A stretch of 64,000 nt of DNA from Hyphodiscus hymeniophilus (GCA_016508695.1 VNKQ01000008.1:1798001-1862000), one strand, 5' to 3'; positions 11,118 through 24,600 are shown, counted from the stretch's first letter. Program-made: numbers and translations. Notes: a model not told the origin generated them from the sequence alone.

Positions 11118-12884
11118 ATGGATATCGACTCACCCATCATAATCGCCGACTCCGACTCAGAGATTGTGGCTGTCGAGTCCGACGACGGCAGCCACGGCAC
11201 AATACCAGATCACGAGATGCCTGATGCAGACATGCCAGGAAATGAGGCAGATCCAATCGTTCTGGCAGATAGCGAGAGTGAATCTGGGGACGTGAGTTTT
11301 GTTGTTATCAGTGATATGATGGTGCTGATTTCGTTCCAGGTTGTCGAATGGGTGCTCGCGGATCACAGCACTCTGAAGGAGTTCACGCTCTTCCCTACAC
11401 TACCCATTGAGTTGAGGCTTGCAGTGTGGCATCATGCTTTTCCGCCAAGGGTATGTTGTTACCTTTTAAATATGAGGATTTGGAGCCCGCCAGTACTAAC
11501 TATATCTACCAGATCGTCAACCTTGTATTTTGCGAACTTCAAAAAGCACACTTCTCATTCAACTCATCTCCACCACTGCTCCTACGAATCCACCGGGAGA
11601 CTCGAGAACTTGCTCTCAAGACTCACCTTCAATTTATTGGTGACCTCTCCAAAAGGTCATCCCGGAACACCATTTGGGTCGACTGTGCCCGGGATATCGT
11701 CCTTTTGAAGGACGACTACCTGGAATCCGCCATTGAGATCAATCCAGGCTTCCCTGGCGGTCGTATGGAAATGCTTCGGTACGTCTAATACATTTTACGA
11801 CTTTCGTCAAAGATGCTTCCCAAGCTGAGCCAAGCTCTTGGGACTTCTTAAGTAGGAGATAGTGTCATCCAGCATGAACAGGTTCAACCCAATAGGTGTC
11901 TTCCAGGCTTTCAAAATATTATTTTGCTAATGGCTTATAGATTGGATGATTGCATGAATTTGTACAAAGACAAAGCTTTTCAGAATGTTGCACTAAATAT
12001 CTTCGCCCTGCCGACCATGGATGTTGAAGTTCGAAACAAGTATTTGCAAACGGCGGCGAATTCCGTTCTGGCTACATTTCCCGCTCTCAAGAACCTCTAC
12101 ATCGTTTATGAGGATGGCGTAAATCCGTACTCTCGAGGGCGAATCCGTTTCTTTCCCATGGAACGAACTTGTTTCCCCGGTTGCGAGAGCAGAGGTTGCA
12201 TCGATCTTGCGTTGACGACAGCGGAATGCCAAGATGATATTGATAGACTGAGAGCTTCCAAAGAGATTTCAGTCAGACGCGTGTCCGTCCATTTTGTAGG
12301 TGCATGGCGTGGCGGACCTAAAGCAGAATTTGGACATGCTCTTGATGGCTATGAAGACGAATCCGGTGACGAGTACCACGATCCCGAGGACGATCCAGAA
12401 GATGGTTATGCCAGTGAAGACAGTATGGAAACTCCGGATGAGATCAGGGGAAGGATCAGATTCGGTCGAGTGTATGGCGCAAATGGGCTTCCTGGCGGAC
12501 CTCTGGAGTGGGATGAGGCGGACAAAGAAGCCACGTTCTCGGATCATGAAGGTATGTTGCTGCTCGTCCGAGCACGCCCGTCTTCTCCCCGGGTGCTTTC
12601 CTGTGCTCTACCTTTTGATGTGGCGATACACCCGACTGACCTGTATAGGCTGGACAGCCCCTGAACTCATTCCCGAACACGAGCTCGTGGATCTTAGAGA
12701 AGAAGAGCAAAAGTACAAAGATCTCGTTGCGAGTGATGGTCCAACGGCCTCCTACCAGTCGAAACAAGGCCAAGCTCTGGAAATAACCATGAGGATTCCG
12801 GAGCAATATTATGAGTGGAGGAGAACAAATGTTGGAAGGTGCTACCCGATATTCCACCCCGATGGGACTCTTCGGCCTGTTTGA
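11118..12884 (+). CDS. 2EXR-domain protein with acidic N-terminus
   Basis: The exons are 11118-11291, 11340-11450, 11513-11778, 11941-12551 and 12649-12884, giving 465 residues in one frame. Residues 1-60 are very acidic (ADSDSEIV, SDSESESGD). The 2EXR signature follows: FTLFPTLPIELRLAVWHHAFPPRIVNLVF, with the next helix RIHRETRELALK. This is a common fungal F-box-like fold of unknown role. An acidic stretch (EDESGDEYHDPEDDPEDG) lies about three quarters through the protein. The longest intron (11779-11940) could hide a small extra exon. The next gene downstream is also a 2EXR protein. Confidence 0.85.
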
Positions 12885-13549
12885 TGATGAGTACCGAGTT
12901 GGGTTTTGTAGATAGATTTTTGTGGAGTTTTCGGCTTGTCTTCTATCGGAAATTGTTGAGATTGGCCCAGTGTTAGGAGACTCTGTTTAGGTATAATGAG
13001 TGGCCAACAACTGTCGCGATACATATTGGATATCTCCTAGAAATGAATTATGAAGCTTTTGTCTGAATCGTGACATATCTTTGAGTCATTCCTCCACACC
13101 GCCAATCCCGAAGAGAAGTGCAAGATGAATAACAGGACTCTGTGACGTTCTTGGCGAGGTGCGGTTAGTCACGTCACTCCAGCTTACCTTGATATAATGG
13201 GAACAGTTCTTCATTGCAACCTCCAACTCAACATCCATCTTAAACATCCCTCATCACGCTGGTCAGCCCGAGTATCTCATCTAGTCTGTCTTACCTTCCT
13301 AGTTCCACACGGGAGTGCAAGTACAGATTCGGTGAATTCAATTCCTCGAGCTCTCCATCAATTACAACGTTCACTCCAGGGCCTACCTGTCTCTCCAATA
13401 CCAACACCTTCCCACAAACCAAAGATTGGATCAGCTAACAAAGCAGGAAGTTACACCTGGATTCCAAGCTCTCCGTATCGAAACAGTCAAAACCAAGAAA
13501 GAAGGCTGCGAATCTTCATCTGCAAGAGGAAATCGTACCTCTCTGCAAG
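12885..13549. other. intergenic region between the two 2EXR genes
   Basis: 665 bp. A 239-codon ORF from 13197 overlaps the next gene out of frame and has no recognisable content. The rest looks like a terminator/promoter spacer. Confidence 0.5.
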
Positions 13550-14386
13550 ATGTCGTCAACCCCTTTCGTCGGCAGCACCCAAGCACTCGACCCCAGTATG
13601 CTGGCAATATCCGACCCAAACTCTTCAACCTTCTCTCGCTTTGCCGATCTCCCTCCTGAGCTGCAACTGCAAATCTGGCAATCGTCTATGCCCGGACCAA
13701 GATTCGTTGAGATTGACCACTACGGAAGATCTGGCGCAGATTACAAAAAGGATTGGTGCAACAACAAGCCATTTTGCCAGATGCACTCAAGTATCCCAAC
13801 GCCGCTTCTCCATACCTGTCAGAGCTCGAGATCCGTCGCATTGTCAAAATTCGAACGCTCATTCCAAGATCGCCCAGGTCATCCAATTTACTGCGACTTC
13901 GAAAATGATACGATAGTCTTTTTGAATGCGGCTTGGTTTTTCGGCAGCAGTCCCATATGTGAAGATTACAAAAAGATTCGATATGTCGTATTCTGCGAAA
14001 AGGAATTCTGGAGTGTCTTGCCCCCCACTACCTCAGCTTACCCAGGTACCAGTTTCAATTTGAAAGAGTTTACAGCGCTCCGCAGCGCAATATTCTTCAA
14101 AGGTCCTCTGGGAATGGGAGTCCCCCCGACTTACACTGGTTTACAGTGGTTTGGACCGATAGCCGAGCCCACCGAGTCCAATACAAAGCTCACTTTTCAC
14201 CGTCGAGATTGGAGATTCGTCAAGAGCATGGACGATGAGGTTGTGATCGAGGAGGATGGTACACGACTTCCACGCTGCTCTGTCGTGACGAAGCAAGAAC
14301 TACGAGCTTTGCTTGACAGTACCAAGAGCTGCCTTAGGAGTGAAGTGGGAGACCAAATTATGATCCCACATGGGACAAAGGCCTAG
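13550..14386 (+). CDS. 2EXR-domain protein
   Basis: Intronless, 278 residues. The 2EXR signature is near residues 31-55 (FADLPPELQLQIWQSSMPGPRFVEI), followed by LLHTCQSSRSVALSKFERSF and DTIVFLN, the usual layout of this fungal family (histidine/cysteine before the R-x-x-A helix, then a D-x-x-F strand). Molecular function is unknown for the family. It shares only the domain with the upstream 2EXR gene. Confidence 0.85.
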   Translation: MSSTPFVGSTQALDPSMLAISDPNSSTFSRFADLPPELQLQIWQSSMPGPRFVEIDHYGRSGADYKKDWCNNKPFCQMHSSIPTPLLHTCQSSRSVALSKFERSFQDRPGHPIYCDFENDTIVFLNAAWFFGSSPICEDYKKIRYVVFCEKEFWSVLPPTTSAYPGTSFNLKEFTALRSAIFFKGPLGMGVPPTYTGLQWFGPIAEPTESNTKLTFHRRDWRFVKSMDDEVVIEEDGTRLPRCSVVTKQELRALLDSTKSCLRSEVGDQIMIPHGTKA

Positions 14387-15182
14387 AAGAACGCGGGGTG
14401 AATATTAGAATGAATCAATAAACGTTGTTTTCTTAGATTCCTTCCTTGACCTTCAACTGAGCTTGTAGAGTTCTTGACGATGTGCTCAGGATACAACACT
14501 CTTAATCCAACGTGACATAGCAATCCACGGCAAAGTGAATTGAAGTCTCGCATTCTCTGACCACGCGGGACAAGCACATTCATTGTGTAGAGTATATAAA
14601 TGAGTAGCGACGTTTCGATGTCTGAGGAACTCTGAAAGGCTCTTTATCTCCTAAGGATGTATAGAACAAATATCAGAGTTAATGGAAATGCAAAATCATT
14701 CATGCAGGGCGGCATATTGAACGCTCCATGAAGATGCGGACCCATGGGTAGCTGCAACTACCCGTACATCTATGAAAAAGAACATAGATGTCAAACGAGC
14801 GTCTAGATTCAGACTATGAAGATACGCTCAATCTTTCTTTTGACATACACCAAAGTGCTGGCAGATATACTTCCACACTTATAACATTAGCGGTGGCAGC
14901 TGCCCATGTTTTAAAGCTGCTGGTAACATATAAACTCTTTGACTCTTTGAGACAATGAATACCAAAGAGCAAACCAATGATGTTACATTGCTAAAAGAAA
15001 GAAAGGGGTATCGACTCAAGCGAACTAGGTAATGGGGATTCACGCCTGGCCACGTTCTCTTTAACGAAAAGTTCCGCAGTGTCAGAGTGTGTCTTCCCCA
15101 CGACGCGCTATCAACAAACCCCATCGTCTTACCACCAACGCCCATCGTTCAACGAGCGATCAAAGCCTCGACTTTGAACAAG
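14387..15182. other. intergenic region
   Basis: 796 bp, AT-rich. No gene or repeat was noticed. It ends in a leader before ATG 15183. Confidence 0.55.
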
Positions 15183-17105
15183 ATGGCATCAAAGCATGAC
15201 TCTTCAAGTGGTGAATGGAATAGTAGTGCCCAGAACTGGTCCGACTCGAAGATTCTCAGGTCCTCTTTGAGCGCTCTTTCCAACGTGCTCGGACAATCAC
15301 TTCCCCAAAGACAAGTTCTCGACGTGTACCTCAGATGGCTCGAACTCCACCGTCAATCACCTAGCGATCTCTCATTACCCTGGGATGATACAATCCTGAG
15401 TTGGGCTGAATCTCTCCGAGCTCGAGGTTTCGAGCAAGGCACTCTGCACAAGGAGGTCGGCAAATGGAAGGACAAAATGGGTCCATTCACCTCCGTAACG
15501 CCATATCCGAACCGACGATACCCTCCAATGCATTGGGAGATCGCAAAAGCCTGGCCCCATGCTGTCAGCTCTGATCAAAGTCATCATCATGGGAAGACCG
15601 ACTACAGCAGAAGGCCGCCAGGGTCTTATGTCTGCAATCGCTGTAATATGAGTGGTAAGTGATCTGTCATCTTTTTCAATTGTCCTCGCTCTTCGCGATG
15701 CGGTATAGAGATAGTAGCAATCTTGTAGCTGTTGTCAAGCTAATCTTCGTAAGCAGGACACTTCCTTCAAGTTTGTCCTACAAACCTGGATCCTGCCTTC
15801 GACCTACCACCAAGCCAGAGCTACTGCTGCCCAACGTGCCACAAGTGGGGAACGCACTACAGTTCACTTTGTCCGTTGAACGAAGATCCAAACAGCATCA
15901 TCCAAAAGCGCAGAGCGTTGGGAATTGACACACCAGGCGACTTCAAGAGCAATGAAGGGAGGCTTTCAAACACATGGGAGAATGGACTTGGGACGAACGA
16001 GAAGGATAACCTTAAAGGACGGAGCCATACTCGAAGCCAGGTACCACAATCTGGATCGACCTTCCGTGAATCGCCCAATTTGAGCTCGTCAGATGGTATT
16101 GAAAGCTTATCCCCTGCCTACAATCCATCTAGCCAAACCGCTGCCAGCAGTGACAAGACCGAAGAGAACAAGAGAAGGTTTCAAGACTCCGAAGACATGA
16201 AGCTGCAAGTTGAGCACCTCGACGACATCAGCACCGAAGAGTTCGGCACCGAGGAGATCAGCACCGACGACGTCGCGATGCTTAGAAACAAGCACGACAA
16301 GAATGTACCATTCCGCAGCCGAGGTCGCGTTAAATCACCCAACTCGGCGAAGACACGCTCTCGCAGATTGCTGAACGACAAAAGCCCCAGCCCTAATAAC
16401 GCCCGTATCCTTCGCCAGAAGCTTGCCGCATTGCAAGCCACCGAAGCACAAGAAGGGAAACACAAAGACCGCAAGGCTACTCTGCTTACCCAGCTGTATG
16501 ACGAAGAGCATGGTGGCAGAATGAGTCGCGTATTTGGTATCGAGAGCAAGAAGCGCAGTTTAGATGGAAATTCAGATGATGGACTTGCTGATAACAACGC
16601 TCCTTCTCCGAAACGATCAAAATTGGCCATGTCCAATCGCTTCGTCCAAACATTCGCCAACCAAAATGGAGACAAGATGGATATTGATCAAAAGGGGTTA
16701 CCAGTCTATCAAAAGCCAAAGATCATAAAGTACGACGCTTTCATCCAGAAGCTTGTTGACTGCCGTCCTGAAATGAAAGAGCTGATAACCCAAGTCAGAC
16801 GTCGCCCGTCTGCCTCGGACATGTGGACGATCTGGAATGACGTTGATGATCGCAGATTTAAGAGAATGTCCGTCTCGTAAGTTTCCTTTGCCCCGACAAG
16901 GAATCGCGCCAACGCTCATGGTCGTAGCAGCACAGATGATCGTAATCCTGTGCCATTAGGGTCTGCTGGAATTGAACTTGATCTTATGGCAACAGACTTT
17001 CAAGAGGAGGTAGATGATCCGAACAAACATGAAACCGCCAGAATTGCCACGAGTGCTAGATCTCATGATCAAAACACATCAATATACCCGAACTATTGGG
17101 TCTAG
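15183..17105 (+). CDS. Zinc-knuckle protein, basic and serine-rich
   Basis: The exons are 15183-15654, 15757-16876 and 16928-17105, giving 589 residues. After about 150 residues of unrecognised helical sequence comes a CX2CX4HX4C knuckle split by intron 1 (CNRCNMSGHFLQVCP, similar to the knuckle of Mpe1/RBBP6 proteins). A second Cys-rich unit follows (CCPTCHKWGTHYSSLCP). The remainder is long, charged and low-complexity, with nuclear-localisation-like KRS/KKR clusters (SPKRSKL). RNA or nucleic-acid binding in the nucleus is inferred from the knuckle. The start has a good context (AAGATGGCA). I could not name an orthologue. Confidence 0.8.
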
Positions 17106-17594
17106 ATATCGCGACCAACCCCTCAAAGTGAAGAGAGACCTGGAGCCAATGGCTAGCAATCAGTCGTGCTTGAGCTTCGAGGCAACGTTTCGGCATAGTC
17201 CGCTTCTAAACACGCTGTCAACATGTATGAGTACCACGATATTTCTGCGCAGCAAGGTAAAGCATTGCAATGTATAATACAAGGACCAATACCTATCTCG
17301 GATTTGAGTTGAGATAGCACCATATGGCGTTGCAGTCTCTACGCAAATGAGCTCAATTTGAGCTCGATCGGTGTATCATATTGAAAATAACAAATGGTAA
17401 CGAGGTTTGCAGGCATGAGTGTTATGTGGCATGAATATCACAACACAGACTTGCTCCAGCTTGAGAATTGAACAAATTGAACTGTACATTGATGCTAAGA
17501 CAGTGAGATTAGAAAGAGTATGCAATGCCTACCAAAAAACCCAATGCGCCGATCAATGCATTCCATGCCCAGGTACCTTGTGATCTAAATAATC
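17106..17594. other. convergent intergenic region
   Basis: About 490 bp between two 3' ends. No gene was seen. Confidence 0.6.
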
Positions 17595-18409
17595 CTACTC
17601 TAGCTTGTCCAGGTGCTCTAGTCTCGTCAGGACTACTTGCTTGCTCGTCTCCTCGATTTCGCCAGCTAGGAAGACCTCGTCGAGAATTGCGTAGACCTAT
17701 AGGAGCCTATCAGCATAATTCTTCTTCGTCCATCTTCCCAATGAACCGCTCCATATCTCCCCTCGCGACCTATCCTTTGTGGATCCTCCTCTGCCCGACG
17801 CATCTTCACAGTTTCCGCATCCCCCATTCTCTCCCCAAAACCCCCAACACATATTGTAGCAGCACTCGGACATACCTTATAAAAGTTGAACACCAAGTCC
17901 AGCTCACACACATTCCCGAAGAAACTATCCAGCACCTCCACAAAGAAATGTATGGCCTCGAGATACGCCAGCTCGTTATCATTCGCATCAACGCAGGCGC
18001 AGAAGAATAGCCCCGCGTACCGACGGTACACGATCTTGTTGTCGCGGAACTCGACGAAGTTCGACTGGTATTTCTGATCGCGGGGTGCTACGAGGCGGTG
18101 GACCTTTTGAGAGAAAGTTAGATAACCTGTATTTCGAGGAAAGGGGATTATGTAGACGATGAATTGGTATTGGGAGGGTAGAGGAGTAGTGTGACGCGAT
18201 GAACCGCGGAAAAAGGGATGATTACCTCGCCCTTGAGCTTTATCTTCTCCTCATCGTTGTACGGCGCATACCACTTCGCCAGGCGTGTTTTCCCCCTGCA
18301 GACATTCAGTCAGCGAACCTCCTCGACGGCGCAGGGCTCCAGCAGCTTCATTGATCGAGTTCGGAACGACGTACTGGCGATTCTGTATTAGAATGAATGA
18401 CAGTACCAT
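17595..18409 (-). CDS. APS2: Clathrin adaptor AP-2 complex subunit sigma
   Basis: The exons are 18375-18409, 18236-18295, 17876-18104 and 17595-17696, giving 141 residues, the exact family length. The protein starts MVLSFILIQNRQGKTRLAKWY and contains NFVEFRDNKIVYRRYAG, FFVEVLDSFFGNVCELDLVF and AGEIEETSK, the diagnostic sequence of the AP-2 small chain. It forms part of the plasma-membrane clathrin adaptor and binds dileucine cargo signals together with the alpha subunit. Only exon 3 is large enough to stand out as an ORF; exon 1 is 35 bp. Splice sites are GTACGT, GTAATC and GTATGT with AG acceptors. Confidence 0.97.
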
Positions 18410-20999
18410 CTTTACCCATGAGCTCTACCCGGCTTCGTCGTGATGAGATGGATGTTGAGTCGTTGGTAATTGCCATGTGAGGTTACTGCGATTGCTACGG
18501 TGGCCGAGGATGGAGTGCAACTCCCGAACTGCTGTAACTGGAGCACTGTAGTGGATGTCGCTGCAGCTCATTTCAATCATGAAGTTTTGCGTGATCGACT
18601 TCCTGGTCTATTAATCTAGATACCTTTTTTTTCATTTGGATATCAGGAACAGAGTGAGAATATAGAATACACGTTGAACAAGTGTTCTTTGTGACGATAT
18701 CTCGCAAGCCTTTGTCATGGACCATTCTTATTCAACCTCTGGCTTGGAAGGTCCCTGTTACTCTCTGCGGGTCGACGAAGGGTCACCGTCTCTCGACTTA
18801 TAAATCGAGGCCTATATACGCATCACACAGATCGAGTCACAAGCTTTGAAGTTCCGGGTATGATGGGTATGCTCCACGTTGTTGGTTCCCGTCCTCACGG
18901 CGTTTAGCAGCTGTGAGCTATGAGTCGCCTTCTTAGACATGTCAACGGCAGTGGAAGCGTGCTTAGAAGTCCTCACGTCCTCCAGAAGTATCAATACTAC
19001 CAACGATTTCTTGTTAGATTCTTGGTGGAGCATAGTACACGGGTGGAGCATACGAAATAGCTGCCAAAGGTTCCGTTTCCACGCTGCACAGCACAGTAGA
19101 TGAATACATGCTGATGATCTCCAGGCAGCCTTCAACAAAGACACACAGAAAGGGCACATATAATACAATTTCAAGTCCCCTACTAGCTCTCTGGACACAG
19201 TGGGATGCAACGACCGGTGCTGGGCGAAAGATCTCCTACCGTTTGACATGTTATTGGTCAACACTCAAGCTACCTCTAACCCCGTTCGTTACTGAACACA
19301 CGGCCGATGGCTTTGGGTCGACTTGCAGTATATGGGTGGCAACGAATCTTTGTCTTGAATTCTCTGTATCCTACTTCAACATTGCCGAACACCTCCCCCA
19401 TCTGCTGTGCGAAAGCAATATATTCAACCGACTGACACGAGTGCATTTAGCTTTGCAATGAGTGGCCCGGAGGCGCCGCTCCGAATCTCCGGGAGAGCAA
19501 TAGCTTGTGGTCCAAGATCTCACCATGAAGCTACTACCATTCGAAAGTTCGTATGCATGTCTTGAACTTCATGGCATGCAGCAAAGAGAGTCAGTTCAAA
19601 CAGGTCGCAAGTTCATAATTTTTTCCAGACATTCGATACGCTTCTGGCCATACAAATGTTCCTGTTGGCGCCCAGGTCCATATTATTCGGAAGCACCAAA
19701 CACAATTGAGCCGCGGTCAAACAGTAATGCCGAGGACTTCGGTACGAAACTTTGTCGTACTCGAAATAGGAGTGAAGCCACAATTGTCCGTGATATCATA
19801 TGTCTAATTCTTCACTGGTTACAACTATAATTATCGGATGTCCAATTACAGAGTTTCCATTGTTTTACTACAGTCACGAATGTTTGGATAAACTTGGGCA
19901 AACAGGGTGCAGTGACGGAACAGATGCAGATTGCCAGCGTCTGACTCAGCTTCATCTTGTTGTTGTTGCATGTCGCAACGGATAACGGAGCTTTCACCTG
20001 CCCGAGCGGTTTGATAAAAGTTCCGTGATCCAGCAATGAGAGCTCTGGATATTACTTTTTGAGCAGCTTTCGTTACGTTTGAATCTCTTGACCGGAACCG
20101 CTTAAATATGGCACAGATATCAGATACAGCTATTGACTGTAGATGCTTGTCGTTAACAAGCCAGACGGCTGGGGCTCAAGTAGGAAGCTAAGTATTATCA
20201 CGTGATCTATAACATACAGCTTGCGTTTCTCATCTACGAAGGTCTATTGTGGAAACAGCTGTTAGATTACGAGCTGCTTTTCTGGCGTTTGAGGATTTTC
20301 CAAGATTGGGAGGCCATAGCGGGCTTCCTGCGATCTGTACTTTTGACACAAACTTAGACGTAACCCTTTGGTTTACCCCTTCCTTCCGACGGAAGTGGAG
20401 TATACTTGCGAAGAACTGTACGGACTACTATCAGAAAGAGGTTATGTAATCGAATGAAGCTTCAAATTCCTGTTAGCTGAACTGTCTTTCAAGAAAGTCT
20501 TGTCGTTTTGCTCACTTGAAGTATCATTTCAAAACAGGCCGAAACCTTAACTTGCAGCCTTGACATTGGTCTATGAAGATCTCGAAACAAACAACACGTT
20601 GCCATATATTTAGTTGAATGTCATCTGTAAATAAGCTTCGTCTCAAACGAAGTGTTGTGACCTGACTTGACTACAATTTGTTCATTCTTTATTAAAGTTG
20701 GACAAATGTTTACTTTCAACAATAATGATTCGAATATTGTCAGTAATATATCTTTTCCAATGGATGCTAATGCCTTACTTCTATTGAGACCCCAACCCTT
20801 GGCTTGCATCTCTGACTCGCAGACCGGAGGGCCCATGAGGCAGTGGAGTCCAATTACCACAAAGGGTCAGGGCCTTGCGTTGGGTTTACCTTAATCACTT
20901 TGTCATTGGCGTACTTCTTAATCTTCAGACTACAAAGCTGAAAAGGTTTCTTCGCTCTTTGGATTATCTCCTGTATGATCGGAATTGCTTTACATTTCT
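18410..20999. other. gene-free region after the APS2 start
   Basis: 2.6 kb. Only short ORFs without recognisable protein sequence occur (for example the minus ORF 18812-19264). The APS2 promoter lies at its left end. No transposon sequence was recognised. Confidence 0.5.
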
Positions 21000-23900
21000 C
21001 TGTGGCCCTGCGAAAGACAGCTCTACTTGTTTCTACCCTTTCCCCTCAAGCCCCTCCTTTCTACAAGGCAGAGGCAAGCTCCAGCCTTGCCTCCTGAACA
21101 ACCAGATCCGCGCTAGCGTGATTGGCTCTCGAGAAACCTTACGACAACTGCCGCGTCGCCCAGCTTTTCACAGCCTCACAAACAACAACTCCAATGTTTC
21201 CTTCCTATTCTTACTCAATTACAATACAACACAACAACACAATATCAACGCTCTGCAATAGCTGCGAAGCAATAAAAGCAAACACACAGAGGTACGTGAG
21301 ACAATAAAAACTTCCTCGCGCGTCGTTGTCAACGTTGACTTTCTCGTCGCGGTCCCCTCAAGCTTGACCGCAACACAACTTCACCATTCATGTGCCTGGG
21401 GTCAAGATGACTTGGACTTTGCGACAAGTTTCAAAGATCTTCTTTATAGCTATTCTCTACTCTTGATAGTTCATTGCGATCAAAGTTGATCTCGAGCACT
21501 TCGATACGGTCGTGATACACGCCTCAGTTGCTGCATTTTCAAGGGTCTTAGAGCCCTCATCTCCTCACTTCACACAACCCTCTTCAGGTGTCATCTACCT
21601 CAATAATCTAACATCTTCCCCCTACTCTTGAGCCTTCCAACATCCCATCCCTGGGAGAGCTTCCACCACTTGTCTTGCTTAAAACGTCATACACCTGTCC
21701 TCTCATCACTTATTCAGTGTGATCGATGTCATCTCCGTCTCCTTAGAAAACCGAAAGATTGTGGTCGTTGTATTCATGGGATGAAATCACCATGGAATTG
21801 CTCTTTACTGATAAATATCTGACTAATGAGGTATTTGCAGACTCACTTGCCCTTCATCTACGATATCAGAACAACTTCGCATCTTGACCTCCATTCACTC
21901 ATCAAAGCACCTTACCATAAATCCTGTCATCCACGATTGCCTGTTTCTTCCAAGATCACAATCGCCATCGACCTTGTATCTCTGCCAAGATCTTTCTTTC
22001 TGCCGAAGACACATCTCCCAACTCACATGTCATCTTCTTGTCGTAGTCCAGAAGTCTCATTAACAGACTGTACTGAAAGAAAATCATGAAGATAATCCCA
22101 AAAGAAAAAACCAAAAAAAAAAACCCCAACAACTTGAAAGAAGCTCGAAGCATCTAGCATAAGTCTTTGGACTCACCATTGTAAGTCAGTATTCTTGTAC
22201 TCTTGCCTTGAATGCCTTCCGTCAATGGTTTCTCCTCTTGGCGGGCCTCACTTTGCATGGCCTGGAGATCGTGCTGACAAGTCTCGTCAGAAAAAGTCAA
22301 GACTATCCTCCACCACTACCGATCCGCAGGAAGTTTTACACGAGACCTTCAACTTCTACCATATCAGAGTCAATCCTTTGACCCTATGGAGCTCACTTCC
22401 ATTGCAGCTTCTTCATCCGCTTCTGCAAATACCCATCACCGAAGTCAAATGGCCAAAGATTCGATTAACAACAGCTTTGAGCCGACGCTTTACATACCTT
22501 TCAACCTTTCTTCCTCCTCATCGCCTTCTGCTTTCACTCACTATCGATTTGTGAATCATAACCACTTGCTTTCTCCTCTACTTTACACCACATCATAGCC
22601 TCTCCATTAATAATTTGGCCAACGCCGAAAGTTGGCTCCTTTACTCATTACCTTTTTGTCTATTTCACTATCTTGTCTCCTTCGTTACCACGCCAACGAC
22701 GCTGTTGTCGATGATTCCGCAGCAGCTTTCGGCTCATACTATGTCTATGTCTCTCATCGACCACTCAGGGGTTCTAGCTGCTTTATCATCAGGTGAGTTT
22801 GAAAACCTCACACCTTTGCTACCACAACGGCTTACATCAACAGAATCGAGCATGGCACAATTGGTGCCTTTCGCCAGACTAGTCATTATAATTTCAGGCG
22901 GTAAACAGAACAACGTTCAAGGTATGCTTTTGCAGCTGCTTACACAGTAGTTGCTCCGCTAAGTATAGAATCCAGGTTCTCATTTCCCACAACTGCTGCC
23001 AAGTCCGTCATTGACCAAACCCTCGATCGCTGAAACACAAGAGCTTACTCTGTTTCCAGTATCATGGTTTCATACTATGAAAAGGCCACTGCACGGGATC
23101 AATCTTCCATCTGTGTTGTGGAGAAATGATCAGCTCAATCCAGGTTTGATAACTGCATCATCACCCAACATGAGGTTGAACTTCCCACAACTCCGAGTCT
23201 CCTCCGCACGGCCGAGGTACGACTTGGATATTTTCCACATATAAGCATGTATTCATGCTGCTGAAGAGAACCACCGCAGGGTAAGTTTTGTTCAACATTT
23301 TCACGGCCATTTGCTTATTGGCCGCAGACTCCCCACTCTCAGTTACTGGCTTCATCCTCCTCGTAGGAAGTCATCGAATAACTCTCAACAATCGAGCAAT
23401 CTCTGCGAGCATCAAAACCTTTCCGTCAATAGCATCAGCCACGAGGCAAAAACTTATTTACATCGAACATTGAAATATGATCTTGAACTGCTGAAACAGC
23501 TCAAAACTGTTCAACCTCCCTTCACAAACAATACTCAATACTTCGTGCTCTCCTCGCAGAATGGCCACCGCACAACATCAACGTCCCAAAGTTGAAGTCC
23601 CTCAGACACCCAAGCCTTACCCAGAACATTTGTCGCTTCATAGCAGCTCGATGAATAACAATTCCATCATTGCTTTTCAAATCGAGGCAATTTCCATCCT
23701 CTATCAACAACGAAGCTCACAAGTCCCAAAGTCTTACTCATATTCCGCTGTTTGACTGGATCTTTAAATTCACGTGCAGTGGTTGTTCTCTGAGGGTATT
23801 TTGAGGTGGTTCTCTTCGTTGATAGGGGGCGGCGTCCAGGTCCGTCAGTCATAGTGACGGCAATTGTGGTCAGCGATGAGGTAAGCTGTTAGTAGAAGTA

Positions 23901-24600
23901 CTTTGAGAGCTTACGTTCCAGCTTAGGAGAGAAATCGAGCATCTCAACGTTCGGAGGTGGTGATTTGGCCGGTGGGATTAACTTCATCATGCTCCAAGAC
24001 TAGATATTGTTTAAGCGTCCAGGATTTCCAACGGAAAGCTGTTGATTTGGAGAGAGGGGAAGTGCAGTGGCATGTTGGCGTCGAAGAACTTTCCTGTAAA
24101 GATAGTCAGTGTCTGCGCACGTCAGGGACTCGATGGTCAACATGCAAAACATTGAAAAAGTAAGCCTCTCTTCCCGTTCCACCCTTTCCTGAAAGTTGCG
24201 TCAAGCATGCTCCACCATTGCACCTCCAATATTTTTGTTTGCATTGTATTCTCATTTGTCCCTCCTGTGGTTCTTTTCATATCTTTGCCCCAACTATTGT
24301 AACGTCTATTTCTATTCACAAACATGTTTTCATTTCCGTCTCTCATATCTACCATGTTCTCTCATTTGTCCATGGATCTTATCTTGCTCTAATATTCAAT
24401 CCTTTCCTCCTCATTATTCACCCTCCCTCGTCCTACTATGTACTAGCCTTACTCCGATCCCAATATATTCTCCAACTGTCTTTCCTTGCCTCCCGAGTCT
24501 ATTATTGATGTATTCTCCTCTATCTCGCCCCCTCTTTCTTGTCGGTTCTTTCCTTCATGGTGGTACATGCTTGAATGGCTTCTTATAGAATGGTGCTAAC
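21000..24600 (+). other. pyrimidine-rich, ORF-poor region with splice-like signals (possible long leader or lncRNA)
   Basis: The + strand is strongly C/T-rich and contains no ORF longer than about 130 codons. It carries several convincing intron-like pairs: a CTGACTAAT branch with a GCAG acceptor at about 21826-21840, a donor GTAAGTCAG at about 22182, GTGAGT to AACAG at about 22791-22843, GTATGC to CACAG at about 22921-22949, and GTAAGC to TTCCAG at about 23881-23923. An A-rich run is at about 22096-22125. Fungal 5' leaders of regulatory genes look like this, but no coding exon was found after it. Confidence 0.35.

Noticed and set aside
13197..13916. 239-codon plus ORF
   Set aside because: It overlaps the 2EXR gene at 13550 in another frame. 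The 2EXR frame is clearly the coding one.
18812..19264. 150-codon minus-strand ORF as a gene
   Set aside because: The sequence has no recognisable domain or signal, and there is no supporting splice or start context. It fits chance in a gene-free region.
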